Shown in pieces: positions 1-10,800 of a stretch of 64,000 nt of DNA. Made by a program: the position numbers and the translations under genes. The first letter of the stretch is position 1; every line of letters begins with the position of its first letter. This DNA comes from Marinicella litoralis (GTDB taxonomy: Bacteria; Pseudomonadota; Gammaproteobacteria; Xanthomonadales; Marinicellaceae): contig NZ_NIHB01000002.1 in the NCBI RefSeq assembly GCF_002591915.1, forward strand, positions 256,133 to 320,132, read 5' to 3'. The notes beneath the pieces were generated by a model. It did not search any database. It was not told the DNA's origin and saw only the letters and a list, made by a program, of their open reading frames with translations.

Positions 1-67
1 TGAGTTCGGAGGTCAAATCAGTACTTTTTTATGACTAAAACTTCGATCAATGTTCGGTTTGCAGTCC

Positions 68-146
68 TTAAGCGATGCATGTCCTTGATTAGTTTCGCTC
101 AGAGCTTAGATTTCAACCCTTAAGCGATGTGTGTTCTTGATTAGTT
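68..146 (+). repeat. Two direct copies of the RAYT-associated repeat (52-bp period)
   Basis: The words ttaagcgatgcatgtcctt (start 68) and ttaagcgatgtgtgttctt (start 120) are each followed by gattagtt. The core ATGCATGTCCTTGATTAGTT is the same word that occurs at 4193-4234 and, inverted, at 2954-2974 around the RAYT gene. This places repeat copies on both sides of the orphan RHS/immunity cassette. Confidence 0.8.
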
Positions 147-255
147 GTTAAAGCGCCAGCCCAGTATGACATAACGTGTTTTATGTTATACTAATTATGC
201 TGCCAGGAAATCAGATTAGCATCCGTTTTTCTTCAACATTTGGGATGTATAAAAC

Positions 256-280
256 GGATATTCACAACATGTGAATATCC
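256..280. terminator. Perfect stem-loop downstream of the DUF6881-like gene
   Basis: GGATATTCAC, loop AACAT, GTGAATATCC. It lies about 65 bp beyond the stop codon of the minus-strand immunity gene. There is no clear T-tract on the minus strand, so it may be an mRNA 3' stabiliser or a weak terminator. Confidence 0.4.
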
Positions 281-346
281 TCAAATTCCTTTTTGAGAAT
301 ATTCTACTTTTGACGGTAGGTGTTTTTCGGGGGGATTACCATCCAC

Positions 347-637
347 TTATTTAGAATAGTTACTTAAAATTGCTAACCGCCAAACTTCTTCGAACTCTTC
401 TTTTGTAATTTCATGTGGTTCAAACTCTTCTTGAGCAGCTATCTTTTCAACTTCAGGCATAGCACATTCAGATAATATAGAACCGTTTATTTCATGTTCA
501 TTAAACGCATAACCATAAGTGCCACCTCTATACTTTTCAACTTTTCTAACATCAAAATTATCATCTGCTATTTCATAATATAGCTCTACAGGCTCATTAA
601 TATCATTATGCTTCCACAATACTTTCAAATAATTCAT
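347..637 (-). CDS. DUF6881-like probable immunity protein of the RHS-HYD1 toxin
   Basis: This 96-residue acidic cytosolic protein has no signal peptide. It begins MNYLKVLWKHNDINEPVELY and carries a YEIADDNFDVRKVEKYRGG-like segment, the pattern I recognise for DUF6881, a family of small proteins often found beside polymorphic toxins. The ATG at 637 follows the TAG of the RHS gene with no spacer, and GGGAG lies about 8 nt upstream inside the toxin gene, so the two are translationally coupled. Position directly behind a toxin tip is the classic immunity arrangement. Expected role: bind and neutralise the ADP-ribosyltransferase tip in the producing cell. The immunity role is inferred from position and size. 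Confidence 0.72.
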   Translation of the reverse strand: MNYLKVLWKHNDINEPVELYYEIADDNFDVRKVEKYRGGTYGYAFNEHEINGSILSECAMPEVEKIAAQEEFEPHEITKEEFEEVWRLAILSNYSK

Positions 638-2830
638 CTAATTGCTCCCAGTTCTTAATATCCTTTTTGAAATATCTAATGCATTTTCATTAGGAAAAAC
701 AAACACACCATCTCTACCTTTCAATACATTAAAACCTGACACATCTATCTCAAGATAATTTTTGAATTTATCACCATGAAATGGTCTGCCTAAAAATGCT
801 CGTGAAAGCTGAGCATTCGACTTTGAGCCTGGTGCTATATCAGAAAAATACTGTCCATTACCATACCTGGCATCTTTAGGGTTGTTAGCCTTTAATGAAG
901 GATTAAGCTTACCAGAACTGACAATACCATCTAAACCTTTATCATCAGTATAATGATATAAACTTTGTATCGAATCACCACCTCTCTTACCCCATTTAAC
1001 CTGAGGTACTACTGCAGCAATTGCAATAGCCCAACCTCCTAAACCACATCCACTTGAATAACATTCACTTACATCTTGAAATGGATTCATAAATCGCCCA
1101 ATAGACTTTAGGTTATCCATTGAATCTTGTTCAGATCCAATATTTATCATGTTGCCCCATTTTCCTTGAGTATATCGATTACCATTAGAATCAGACAAGC
1201 CCAATCCTGGCCTATAAGCGAGATCTTTTCCATCGGGTTGACTTCTTACATCACTCCCATTCCACCCCTGTCCATTGTCACTAAAGCCTAATGCATAATT
1301 ATTATTACTAAAACTCCCATTATTCACCCCAGCAGGAGAACCAACCGACTTCTGATTCTGCAAAAAGTTTTGATAATTACCTTGATTATGTGCATTATCT
1401 TTACGACTTCCTGAGAATATTTTACTAGCCACACCAGTAGTTACTTCTCTGACCTTATTTGCCATTTGCCTAAGTGCTTCATAATTATTCACAGCAGCTG
1501 CAGCAAATAAATTAGGTGTAGGTATATGTCCAGTAGGATCAGTATAACTCAACGGATTGTTATAAACATAGGCATATCGATTCAATGAATCAACTGCTGG
1601 TCCATCAGGAACAATGGTGTCAGCTTGTAACATCATGCCTAATTTAGGATCATACATCCTGGCATTGAAGTTAATTAAACTCAGTTCGCTAACATGATCC
1701 TGTCCGGTAAATCCTTTGTTACTTAATGAGACAGTGGCAAAATTTGCAAATGATGCAGGGTCCCAAATTGCACGGGTATTTCCAAATGCATCGTAACTAA
1801 CATCTTCTCTCCAATCATTTAATTGTTTGGTATAAACCTGAATACTACCCAAGTGGTCTTTATGCATATAATCTACATCAATGATATCCGGGCCATGGTG
1901 TGTAACCATTGCATTACTGCCTAGATAGCGTTTTGATGAAACCTTACCAGCAATACCATCTGACCAATCAGATAATATTATTTCAGTGTTTCCAACATAC
2001 CAAGTTAATGTTTCCTTGCCATTCTTTATGTCTCGACGTGTCAGTTTTTCATTTGAAGATCCATATGTGTAATCAACGGAGTAATTGCCATTACTCATGC
2101 TGGACGCTTTATTAAATGCTGTATAAGTTATGAGTCTACCATCTGAAACTTCTTGATTACCCACTGCATCATATTCATATGATTTTCCATCTGAGGTAGA
2201 TTGAACACCATGAATGTGCTGAGGATCATAACTATATGTAATTGGTGTTTCTGTACCTCGTTTTAATATATCTCTTCGGCCACCCTCGTCATATGTGATG
2301 TCATAATCAGTAAAGTTGATTACCGACCCAAATACATCGGCATATTCAACTTCAGACTTGAGCAGACGGTTGACATTATCATAGTCAAAAACATCTTTGG
2401 TATATGTGTCAATATCTCTGGAATCCCATCGCGTTTTCATATTACCAACAGCATCATATTCAAAGGTCATGTACTGTAACTCTGACCCACCATCGGTTCT
2501 GCCAGACATCAGGAGCTCAAGACGACCAGATAAATCATATTCACGGTAGGTATATACACCATTACCAGCTACTTCCTTAGTAACGTGGCCAAAAGCATTC
2601 TTTGATAAAACTTTTTGATACTCTACACCTGTTCGTATTCCTTGTGTTATTTCTAAGTGTCCCTGATTATTGTATTGGTATAAAACGCCCTCCCCAGATG
2701 CATCGTAAGTCGCTTTAACACGACCATAAGCATCATAGTAAGATTGTTCATTTCTAATAAGCCCATGAGCCAGAAGTTCAGACGTTACCATTTCTGTTCG
2801 TCCAAAATCATCATAGAAGTACGTTTTCAA
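638..2830 (-). CDS. Orphan, 5'-truncated RHS protein with HYD1-type ADP-ribosyltransferase tip
   Basis: 730 residues from a TTG at 2830. Residues about 1-380 are YD repeats (FYDDFGR, YEYDAVGN), followed by an RHS core ending RYAYVYNNPLSYTDPTGH. A low-complexity Asn/Ser/Gly linker leads to a C-terminal toxin with LYHYTDDKGLDGI, ARYGNGQYFSDIAPG and LEIDVSGFNV. These fit the HYD1-signature ADP-ribosyltransferase toxin family. There is no signal peptide, and the frame stays open and RHS-like (GQVLTESSQAS) upstream to a TAG at 2957-2959, which lies inside the RAYT-flanking repeat. The gene is therefore a displaced C-terminal piece of a longer RHS gene, cut at the repeat. It may be silent, expressed from a cryptic promoter, or serve as a spare tip for recombination with the intact RHS gene downstream in coordinates. 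Confidence 0.85.
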   Translation of the reverse strand: MKTYFYDDFGRTEMVTSELLAHGLIRNEQSYYDAYGRVKATYDASGEGVLYQYNNQGHLEITQGIRTGVEYQKVLSKNAFGHVTKEVAGNGVYTYREYDLSGRLELLMSGRTDGGSELQYMTFEYDAVGNMKTRWDSRDIDTYTKDVFDYDNVNRLLKSEVEYADVFGSVINFTDYDITYDEGGRRDILKRGTETPITYSYDPQHIHGVQSTSDGKSYEYDAVGNQEVSDGRLITYTAFNKASSMSNGNYSVDYTYGSSNEKLTRRDIKNGKETLTWYVGNTEIILSDWSDGIAGKVSSKRYLGSNAMVTHHGPDIIDVDYMHKDHLGSIQVYTKQLNDWREDVSYDAFGNTRAIWDPASFANFATVSLSNKGFTGQDHVSELSLINFNARMYDPKLGMMLQADTIVPDGPAVDSLNRYAYVYNNPLSYTDPTGHIPTPNLFAAAAVNNYEALRQMANKVREVTTGVASKIFSGSRKDNAHNQGNYQNFLQNQKSVGSPAGVNNGSFSNNNYALGFSDNGQGWNGSDVRSQPDGKDLAYRPGLGLSDSNGNRYTQGKWGNMINIGSEQDSMDNLKSIGRFMNPFQDVSECYSSGCGLGGWAIAIAAVVPQVKWGKRGGDSIQSLYHYTDDKGLDGIVSSGKLNPSLKANNPKDARYGNGQYFSDIAPGSKSNAQLSRAFLGRPFHGDKFKNYLEIDVSGFNVLKGRDGVFVFPNENALDISKRILRTGSN

Positions 2831-3068
2831 ACTGGCTTGGCTGCTCTCAGTTAATACCTGGCCAAATGAACTTTGTTGCGGATCGTTTCCATAGGTAAAC
2901 TCATGGTGATCTTCTAGTACACCATTGGAGCAATCATTGTTGCTTGTTGTATAGAACTAATCAAGGACAGGCACCCCAATCAACAAATTCTTACACGCTC
3001 TTCAGTAATTTGCCACAGATAATTACCCACCAATTGCTCAAAATATAGTTTTTAAACGGAGCTTTTGT
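2831..3068. other. Remnant RHS coding sequence and RAYT upstream region
   Basis: 2831-2956 continues the minus-strand RHS frame without a usable ATG. It ends at the stop codon within the repeat at 2954-2974. 2975-3068 is the upstream region of the plus-strand RAYT gene; a weak purine-rich stretch (aacggagc) lies about 8 nt before its ATG. Confidence 0.7.
2954..2974 (-). repeat. Left inverted copy of the RAYT-flanking repeat
   Basis: GAACTAATCAAGGACAGGCA on the plus strand is the inverse complement, with two mismatches over 21 bp, of the direct repeats at 4193-4234. The two sides form an inverted pair around the transposase gene. The TAG that ends the upstream opening of the orphan RHS frame is inside this copy. 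Confidence 0.8.
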
Positions 3069-4004
3069 ATGACTATTGCCCGAAACCAACAGATTTGTGT
3101 TGAAGAAACGCCGTATTACCATATTGTCTCAAGATGTGTTCGACGCGCTTTTCTTTGCGGTGAAGACAAGGCTTCAGGAAAGTCGTTTGAACACCGACGT
3201 CAATGGCTGATTGATCGCATCAAACAAGTCACTTCTGTGTTCGCCATTGATGTGTGTTCTTACGCCATCATGAACAACCATTTCCACATCGTTTTGAAGA
3301 TAAATTCAACCAAAGAATGGAACGCCACTCAGGTACTGATGACATGGTGCTCTTTGTACTCATTACCTGTGTTGTGTGATCGTTATCTAAAAGGTGAAAT
3401 TGAGACTGAAGCTGAGCTCAGACGAGTTAAGGAATATGTGGCTGAATACCGCTCCAGACTTGCATCAGTATCTTGGTATATGAAATCAATCAATGAGTAC
3501 GTTGCTCGCATGGCGAATGAAGAAGATAAATGTAGCGGTCACTTCTGGGAATCGAGGTTCAAGAGCCAAGCCCTGCTTGATGAGCGAGCTTTACTGACCT
3601 GCATGGCTTACGTTGATCTGAACCCGATTCGAGCTGCTATCGCGAAAGATTTGAAAGGTTCTGAATTCACTTCGATTAAGGAACGAATTGAGAGCACAAA
3701 TACATGGTTATCCGGTTTTGGTAAAGGTGATAATGACCTGCCTTTTTATCTATCAAGTTATATTGATCTAGTTGATGAGACAGGTAGGTGTTTAAGGGAC
3801 GACAAGCGTGGCTTTATTTCAGAGAAAACAGCCAAAACCATTGATGATGTTGGTATTGACCCAGACTCCTGGTTAGACGAATTAAAAGGCTTTAAATCAA
3901 TTGGTTTCTCAGCCGTTGGAACAGCTGAGCAACTCAAAGAATATTCAATCAAAACCAAGAGAAAGTGGGCGCTAGGGATTAAACTAAAACCCGCTTTGGA
4001 ATAG
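3069..4004 (+). CDS. REP-associated tyrosine transposase (RAYT, Y1_Tnp/IS200-like)
   Basis: 311 residues. The N-terminal segment YYHIVSRCVRRAFLCGED is typical of RAYTs. The HUH motif is HFH at residues 71-73 (NNHFHIVLK), and the candidate nucleophile is Tyr137 (SWYMKSINEYVARMAN). GHFWESRFKSQAL and AYVDLNPIRAA follow. Proteins of this family are single-strand nucleases/transposases that act on nearby REP-like palindromes and usually occur once or a few times per genome. The gene opposes the surrounding toxin genes and is bounded by inverted copies of a 21-bp repeat (2954-2974 and 4193-4234), giving a unit of about 1.28 kb. Full length and uninterrupted, so probably active. Confidence 0.9.
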   Translation: MTIARNQQICVEETPYYHIVSRCVRRAFLCGEDKASGKSFEHRRQWLIDRIKQVTSVFAIDVCSYAIMNNHFHIVLKINSTKEWNATQVLMTWCSLYSLPVLCDRYLKGEIETEAELRRVKEYVAEYRSRLASVSWYMKSINEYVARMANEEDKCSGHFWESRFKSQALLDERALLTCMAYVDLNPIRAAIAKDLKGSEFTSIKERIESTNTWLSGFGKGDNDLPFYLSSYIDLVDETGRCLRDDKRGFISEKTAKTIDDVGIDPDSWLDELKGFKSIGFSAVGTAEQLKEYSIKTKRKWALGIKLKPALE

Positions 4005-4192
4005 CACAAAAACCATCAAAATCTATCCAGCAGAACATGTCTGCAACCGTCCAGCTCAGCTCAAATCTACTAAAACCAACTCTAAACCACCCTAACCTCT
4101 GACTTAATCACTTTCCTGCTGAACAAATGGGTCAAGTCAGTTATTTTTTAATCAAAAACATCACTTAAAAATTAGTTTGTGCTTTCTAAGTA

Positions 4193-4249
4193 ATGCATGT
4201 CCTTGATTAGTTCATGCATGTCCTTGATTAGTTCACCTTTGATTAGTTA
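4193..4249 (+). repeat. Right RAYT-flanking repeat, two perfect tandem units plus a partial third
   Basis: ATGCATGTCCTTGATTAGTT followed by C occurs at 4193-4213 and again at 4214-4234. A shortened third unit (acctttgattagttat) runs into the stop codon of the SUKH gene at 4243-4245. The orientation is opposite to the copy at 2954-2974. Confidence 0.85.
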
Positions 4250-4827
4250 TCCTCCCAAAGCCCAATAGCAACAAAGGCATTGTAATCGTCATCCTCTGAA
4301 TGACTCACTATGCTCATTTCATTATTATTCAATGTTACAGTTATACGCCCAGCTTCAATTTCTTCATTGATCCTTCCACAAAGCTCATTTAAGGATTTTG
4401 AGACTAATAAAACTCTACTGTCACCTCCCATCATGTCTGTAAGTATTATTTGCCCATCATTTCCGGTATCTGCTGAATCAAAGTCTAAAAAGTTATAAAT
4501 ACCATCTACAGATACAAATGGAATCCATTTTTTATTGTAAACATAAGGTTTAACACCTTCTACAATAGAAGATTCATTAACATATTGATTTAATTCTTCA
4601 AAGTTAAAAAACAAATCTTCAATTGTTTCCTTGTAATAGTCTAAATCCACAAGTGGAGATATGTAACATTCTGAGTTTTCCATTTTAAGCGAGGAGCAAC
4701 AAATCCAAAAAAATTTAACTTCTTCAGAAATAATTAATCCTAATTCTTTTTCAAACCATGAAAACCTTTCATTATCAATATCTATTTGTGATATTTCTTT
4801 TTTAAATAATTTTTCTATTTGTTCCAT
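4243..4827 (-). CDS. SMI1/KNR4 (SUKH)-family probable immunity protein
   Basis: About 194 residues from ATG 4827. An upstream TTG at 4848 would overlap the RHS gene and is less likely. Features of SUKH-1 proteins are visible: FSWFEKELGLIISEEVKFFW near the N-terminus, then WIPFVSVDGIYNFLDFDSA with the usual hydrophobic-acidic pattern, and an acidic C-terminus. SUKH proteins are known immunity partners of nuclease toxins. The ATG lies two bases after the TAA of the giant RHS gene, whose tip looks like a NucA/NucB nuclease, so the pairing makes sense. The stop codon lies inside the RAYT-associated repeat, so the native C-terminus may have been altered by the repeat. The gene is AT-rich like the toxin tip, consistent with a horizontally exchanged cassette. 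Confidence 0.8.
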   Translation of the reverse strand: MEQIEKLFKKEISQIDIDNERFSWFEKELGLIISEEVKFFWICCSSLKMENSECYISPLVDLDYYKETIEDLFFNFEELNQYVNESSIVEGVKPYVYNKKWIPFVSVDGIYNFLDFDSADTGNDGQIILTDMMGGDSRVLLVSKSLNELCGRINEEIEAGRITVTLNNNEMSIVSHSEDDDYNAFVAIGLWEDN

Positions 4828-4829
4828 AT

Positions 4830-7800
4830 TTATTTCCAGTCTAAACACAAAGCTGCAGAAGGTATATCTGCACTTGGTAATGCTATTGATGTAAATCTAC
4901 TTTTCTTAATTGGCCTCTCTTTTAGCCTACAAACTGAAACCAATGTTTTAAATAAACCTCCTTGTAACCTTTGCTCTCCTGCTGGGGCCAACCTAAGGGA
5001 AACTTGTCCAGGCAAATTACTTGGGGCACCTTGTCTTGTTTGAAAATATGGGTACTCATCACACCATTGTGTCATTGAAGAACCTCCACAAACCTGCCCT
5101 ACTTTCTTATACCTATCTAAATGTTTCCTAGTATTGGTTTTTTTCTGGTAGTTCAAGAGAAATGATGCAGGTCTTAGTTGTGTACCAGAACCACGGCCTA
5201 GTTGGGCATCAGCTATGTGCTCTGCAGTTACTGGAGAATCAGCCCCACCAGTGACAAGCACTGCGCCTCCTAACTTACATTTTTTTGGATGTTGAATACA
5301 TTGTTTTACCAACCTTTTAGCCTGAGCATAACTTTTTTTAGTAAAAGTGTAAGCCTTTTTAATATATTTTCTAGGTGAAATTGGACGGGCCCATCTGGCA
5401 ACAATGGCTCTTAAATTACCCATTAAACTACTCAATGTCACATACCCACTAGGATCCACATTATTAATCGGATCAGCATGCGTATACAAATACTTGTGCA
5501 AGGACTTAGGTTCAAACTGCATCCCCGGGAACGTATCCATATTCTGGAACCGCCCAATACCCGGATTATAATACCTCGCCCTCAAATAATAAAACCCAAC
5601 ATTATTGTCATACTGCTCGCCGGTAAACAGGTAGTTGTTTTCAATGGCACCATACTGATAATCCAATTCACCAAAAGCCTGATAACCATAGGAATTTTGT
5701 ACAGCTCCATTAACATCAGTTAGGATTCGGGTACTGCCCAAACCATCATAACCAAAGGTGTACACACCCTGGGCATTGGTCTGGCTGATCAAGTCATCTC
5801 CATAGGTATAAACCACTTGTGGCATAAACAAGTCATCTTGTTCTTCCAGCACTTGGTGGTAACTTCTGTTGGGGTCGACCAAATAGTTAATGGTTTGACC
5901 GTTTACAGTCTGGCTTTGGCGTATGCCACCGGCATCATAGCTGTAACTGATGCTCGAGGTGCTGGTATCAGCGGTGAGCATGCGGTTGTCTTTGGAGTAG
6001 CTGTAAGTGGTATCAATGACTGTATCGACTGTCTTGGTTAATGTATTGCCATTGTCGTCATAATCATAGCGGGTAACGATTGAGTTTTTCGTCTCTGTCA
6101 ACAGATGATCATTATAGTTGTAGGTATACAGCGTGATGGTCCCATCTATTTCCTGCTGTAAACGGTTGCCTACCGCATCATAAGCCCATTGGGAAAAATG
6201 ATCGCCGTTGATAGGATCGGTTACAGTTTCGCTCAACAAGCGGTACAAGTCATCGTAGTCATATTCAACATAACGACCAGTACCTTCGGTCAAACTCAAA
6301 CGGTTGCCATTGGGTCCCAATTCATATGAATAACTGGCAAGAATGGTGTTCAATGCATCGGTGTGTACCAAGTCAGTCAAACGGTTCAAGTCATCATAGG
6401 TATAGGTCGCCACTGTGCCATTGGCATTGGTTTGGGTTTCTCGGTTACCCACCGCATCATAGGTGTAGGTCGTGGTTCCTGTGGCATCGGTCACGGTTTT
6501 CAAGCGGTTAAGCTGATCAAAGGTGTAATCTACAGTCTGATTGGGGGTTTTTACTTGGGTGCGATTGCCATTCAGATCATATTGATACTCGATGTAATTA
6601 CCGGTTGGGTAATCAATGCGCGTCAAGCGATCTTGGGCGTCGTAGCTGTAACCGGTTGTACCATTTATCTCGGTCACAGTTTCCATTTGACCTGTTATGG
6701 TGTAAGTGTTCACTACGGTACTTAGATCGGCATAGGTGGTCAAAACCAATTGATTCAAATCGTTGTACTCATAGGTGGTCAAGTCACCATTGAAATCAGT
6801 TTTACTGACCCTGTTACCTACTGCATCATAGCCATAGGATTCGGTTTCACCCATGGGCAATGTTCTGGAAGTGACCCGATTGAGTGCATCATAAGTCCAC
6901 ACTGTGGTGTGGTTATTGGCATCGGTTTGGGTCAACTTGTTACCGCGTTGATCATAGGTATACTCAGTGCGTTGGTTCAAAGCATCGATGACTGCCACCA
7001 GGTTACCTGCTGCATCGTATTCGTACTGTGTCGATAAACCTGCCAAATCCGTTGCTGACTCTTTGCGGCTCAATTGGTCATAAGTGGTGGTGGTAAAGCT
7101 GCCATTATGAAAATTGGTGCGCTCAAGATTACCCAAGGCGTTGTATTCAAAGATTGTTACCCTACCCAGCGCATAGGTGCTTTGCGTGCGTCTGCCTAAG
7201 GCATCATAAACCGATGAGGTTTCATTACCTAAAGCATCAATGGTCTTGGTACGCCTGCCTGCATCATCATACTCATAAGTGGTGGTGTTACCATTGGCGT
7301 CAGAAACCGCCACCAAGCGCCCTGCACCATCGTAAGAGTTCACAGTCATTGGGTTGTCTGTGTCGTCGCTTGGCGTGTCATCTGGATAGATCACCGCCTC
7401 AACACGATTCAGTTCATCGTAGATGGTTTTGGTGATTCGCCCTGCTCGATCGGTAGACTCGATGACGTTATTCTCTTCGTCATAAACCATGGTTTCGGTT
7501 GAGCCATCTGGATAGCGGGTGAGCACTTGATTACCGCGGTCATCGTATTCCATTTCAGTGCGGCGACCTAATGTATCAATGCTGGCTGAAACTTTGTTCA
7601 ATGCGTTGTATTCAGTGCGGGTGATGTTACCTAAGGCGTCTGTTACTGTAACCACATCACCATTGGCATTGTATTGGTAAGTGGTGGTGTATTCAGTCAC
7701 AGTCACTCCCAACTCATCGCTAATGATTTGGGTTTCAGTCAGTGGCCTGGCTTCATCATCATATTCAGTTTCAGTTCGCAGTCCATTGAGGTCTGTACTC

Positions 7801-10800
7801 CCGCCTGTCAAACCGTCATTGGTACCACCACTGATGGGACTGATGTCATAACGGTTACCTGCCGCATCAGTAAACCCAGTATTAACTGAGATACTTTCCT
7901 CTGTACTGGCATTGATTCCTGATAGCCAGTGGAATTGTGTGATTCTACCCAAAGCATCTGTTACCTGTTTAAGTTGAGCATAACCATGCTGTGGATCTTC
8001 AGGTCTTTGTGGGTCGTAATCTGGATTGTATTCATTGGTGATTACAGGCTGTCCCAATGCATCCACCTGAGTTAATAACTCGGCTTTTCGATTGTATGTC
8101 GAGGTGGTGACATGTCCAAGAGGATCGGTTTCAGTTAACTGATTACCTTGTGCATCATAAGTCCACTCGGTTCGATGACCCAAGTGGTTAGTCCGTGATT
8201 CCTCTAATCGCAAATAATTGTATTCATAATTGGTGGTTTCTCCCAACGCATTGGTTTGGGCAATGATGTTACCGGCATTATCAAATGCATTAACCATGCT
8301 GTTACCCCGACGGTCTGTGATGGTCGATGTTCTGGCTATCAAGTTATTATCGTATTCGATGCGATTGCCATCGGCATCAATGTGCGCCACCAATCTGCCA
8401 CCTGAGTCATATTCATTGCGCGCCACCCTGATACCTCGAGGGTCAATGATGTCTTCCAGGTAGTGATCTTGAATATAGGTAAAGGTGGTGGTGTTTCCAT
8501 TCAAATCAGTGAATGAAACCAAATCGCCTGCGGCATCATAGCCATAATCGACTCCCTCACCATTTGCTTTTTCAATGCGGGTGATGCGCCCTTGGGCATC
8601 ACGAATGAACTCAACAGACAATCCTCCGGAATGTTCAATGCCATTTTCAGTGAATCTGAGTTCATGACCCGAAGTGGTTTTAATTTTTCTAACATTGAAG
8701 CCTTGATCCAATGAATACTCGGTACCATCGAGCATGGTTAAGGTGTACTGGTTCGGATCAACCGGCACAAATGAAGTCAACTCTTCTAAATTTCCATTGA
8801 TAATCTTTAAGTTATTTTGACCTAAGTTTGATGTAATGGTTGAGGTGGTATCTCCCTGAGGGATGAACTCAATGCCAAAATAGTCAGGAGTGATGATGTT
8901 TTGGCAATTTGACAACAGTTCAGATGCCGGATTGAGTGTTTTGGCCTTAACCTTAAATTTCTCAACCTGACCATCAGGTAGCAGCACTGACACCAAAGCT
9001 TCACTGGCCGGTTTAACACAATACCTGGGTAACCTAACCGGCCCAATGCTGTAAAATCCAGTTTCCATGTACCAGGCCAAGCCAGGAATCCGGCTTTCTT
9101 GAACCCTGACCGATTCAAAGCCAATTGACCAACCTTTACCAAAAGCCCGATCTCGATTGCGGTCTCGTGTGTCATAACCCCGGGTGATGGTCACTGGAAT
9201 TCCCGCAACTGGGATGTTCATGTCTTCAAATGCAATGGAAAAATGACCCAGTTTCAAATCACCCTCCAAAAACACACTGTGCACAACACTGGATCTTTGG
9301 CCACTTAAATCCGTGGCTTCAATTAATAACACATAAATACCATTTCTGAGCAATGACGTATCCCAATTTGCCACCACTGCATCATCAACTGTATCAGTCC
9401 CTTCCGCCAACGTCACTCGGCCAGAAAAATCATCTTCCGCATTGCGGTATGACAGTTTCCATGAAGCCAAATTATCATCTTGAACACTGACCACAACATC
9501 ATTAAATCCAGTGATGATCGCTCCATCTTCAGGGCTGAGGATATCGACTTCTGGGAATGCTGAGGCTGTAGAAGAAGTGACCGTATACGTAGACAGTTCA
9601 GTCACTGTTTCATATGTATCTGATACTTCTGCGACCACATCATGCGAACCCACACCATCAGCTGTAAAAGCGGTTTCATTGTTTTCATCTAATACAAGCA
9701 ATTGTCCATCAACAGTTAAATTGATTGATACCGGGTCAACTGCATTAGTAACGATAACTTGAACAGTTACCTCATCGCCTTCAACAATATATTCAGGAGT
9801 AATGGTGACTGTGGCTGTTAAGGGTACATTTTGGTCTAATACCAATACATTCCATGCTTGGTTGATGTAATACTGATTGTCAGAAACCCTGACAATGACA
9901 TCTTCTGACCCAATGACTGAAGGCACCCAAGTCAATAAGCCATTGGCATCAACTGACATGCCAGCTGGACCACTGATTAACTCATAATCTAATTCGTCAC
10001 CGTCACTGTCAGAAGCCATGATTTGGTAAGAATAACTAAGTCCTACTTTGGCAATATAACCAGGCACACTGGTTAAATTTGGTGGGTTGTTAATTCCTGT
10101 CCCTTGAACTGAAATGGTGAAGGATTGGGTGGCAAAACCACCTCTTAAATCATCCACATAAACGACCACATCAAATACACCCACTTGATTGGTGGTTGGC
10201 AGCCAAGATATTTCACCACTTTCAGAATTTATTTGCATGCCAGCTGGCCCAACAAACAAAGTGTATTGCAGCACATCTAAATCAGCATCAACTGCTATCA
10301 CATCATAACTATACAATGAATTCACCGTTGCATTTAATGAGGGCGTTGAGGTGATTTCTGGCGCAACATTGTCTGCCACAATGGTAGTGACTTGAATTGA
10401 CCATGCTTGCTCAATAAATCCAAATCCATCGGACACCCTCAATACAACTGAATAAGTCCCTTCACTGACTGGTGTCCAAGTAACCAGACCATTTTGCGCT
10501 AAGGTCATCCCTACCGGTGCTTCAGTTAAACTGAATATAAGTACATCACCATCTGCATCTCTCGCGCTGACAAGGTATTCATAAGGGGAATTGGTGAAAG
10601 CGTTGAAAGGGGGTTGACTGTTTATGGTGGGATACTCATTGGATGGTGGCGTACCTACTTCAATCACTTGCAGGGTGTATGTTTGCTGAACTGATGCGCC
10701 CAATATATCAGCCACATCAATCACAATCTCATGGTCTCCCACTTGTGATGATTCTGGAATCCAATTAACTTTTCCAGTCATTGGGTGAATTTGCATACCC

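Larger units (their letters stand above)
1..346. other. Non-coding flank downstream of the orphan toxin/immunity cassette
   Basis: No supportable gene is seen. The stretch holds two copies of the RAYT-associated repeat (68-146) and a perfect inverted repeat at 256-280 (10-bp arms, 5-nt loop), the nearest hairpin downstream of the immunity gene on the minus strand. The rest is AT-rich and unremarkable. Confidence 0.6.

Noticed and set aside
2831..2956. True N-terminus of the orphan RHS gene
   Set aside because: The frame is open but has no start codon before the TAG in the repeat, so it is a remnant, not a start region.
5800..8600. Periodic DNA that looks like a repeat array or CRISPR
   Set aside because: The period follows degenerate YD protein repeats in one open frame. 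Spacers and conserved repeats of CRISPR type are absent anywhere in the window.
5478..9762. Many plus-strand frames of 60-130 codons opposite the YD repeats
   Set aside because: They arise from the repetitive antisense of the RHS gene, show repeating sequence, and lack starts with ribosome binding sites.
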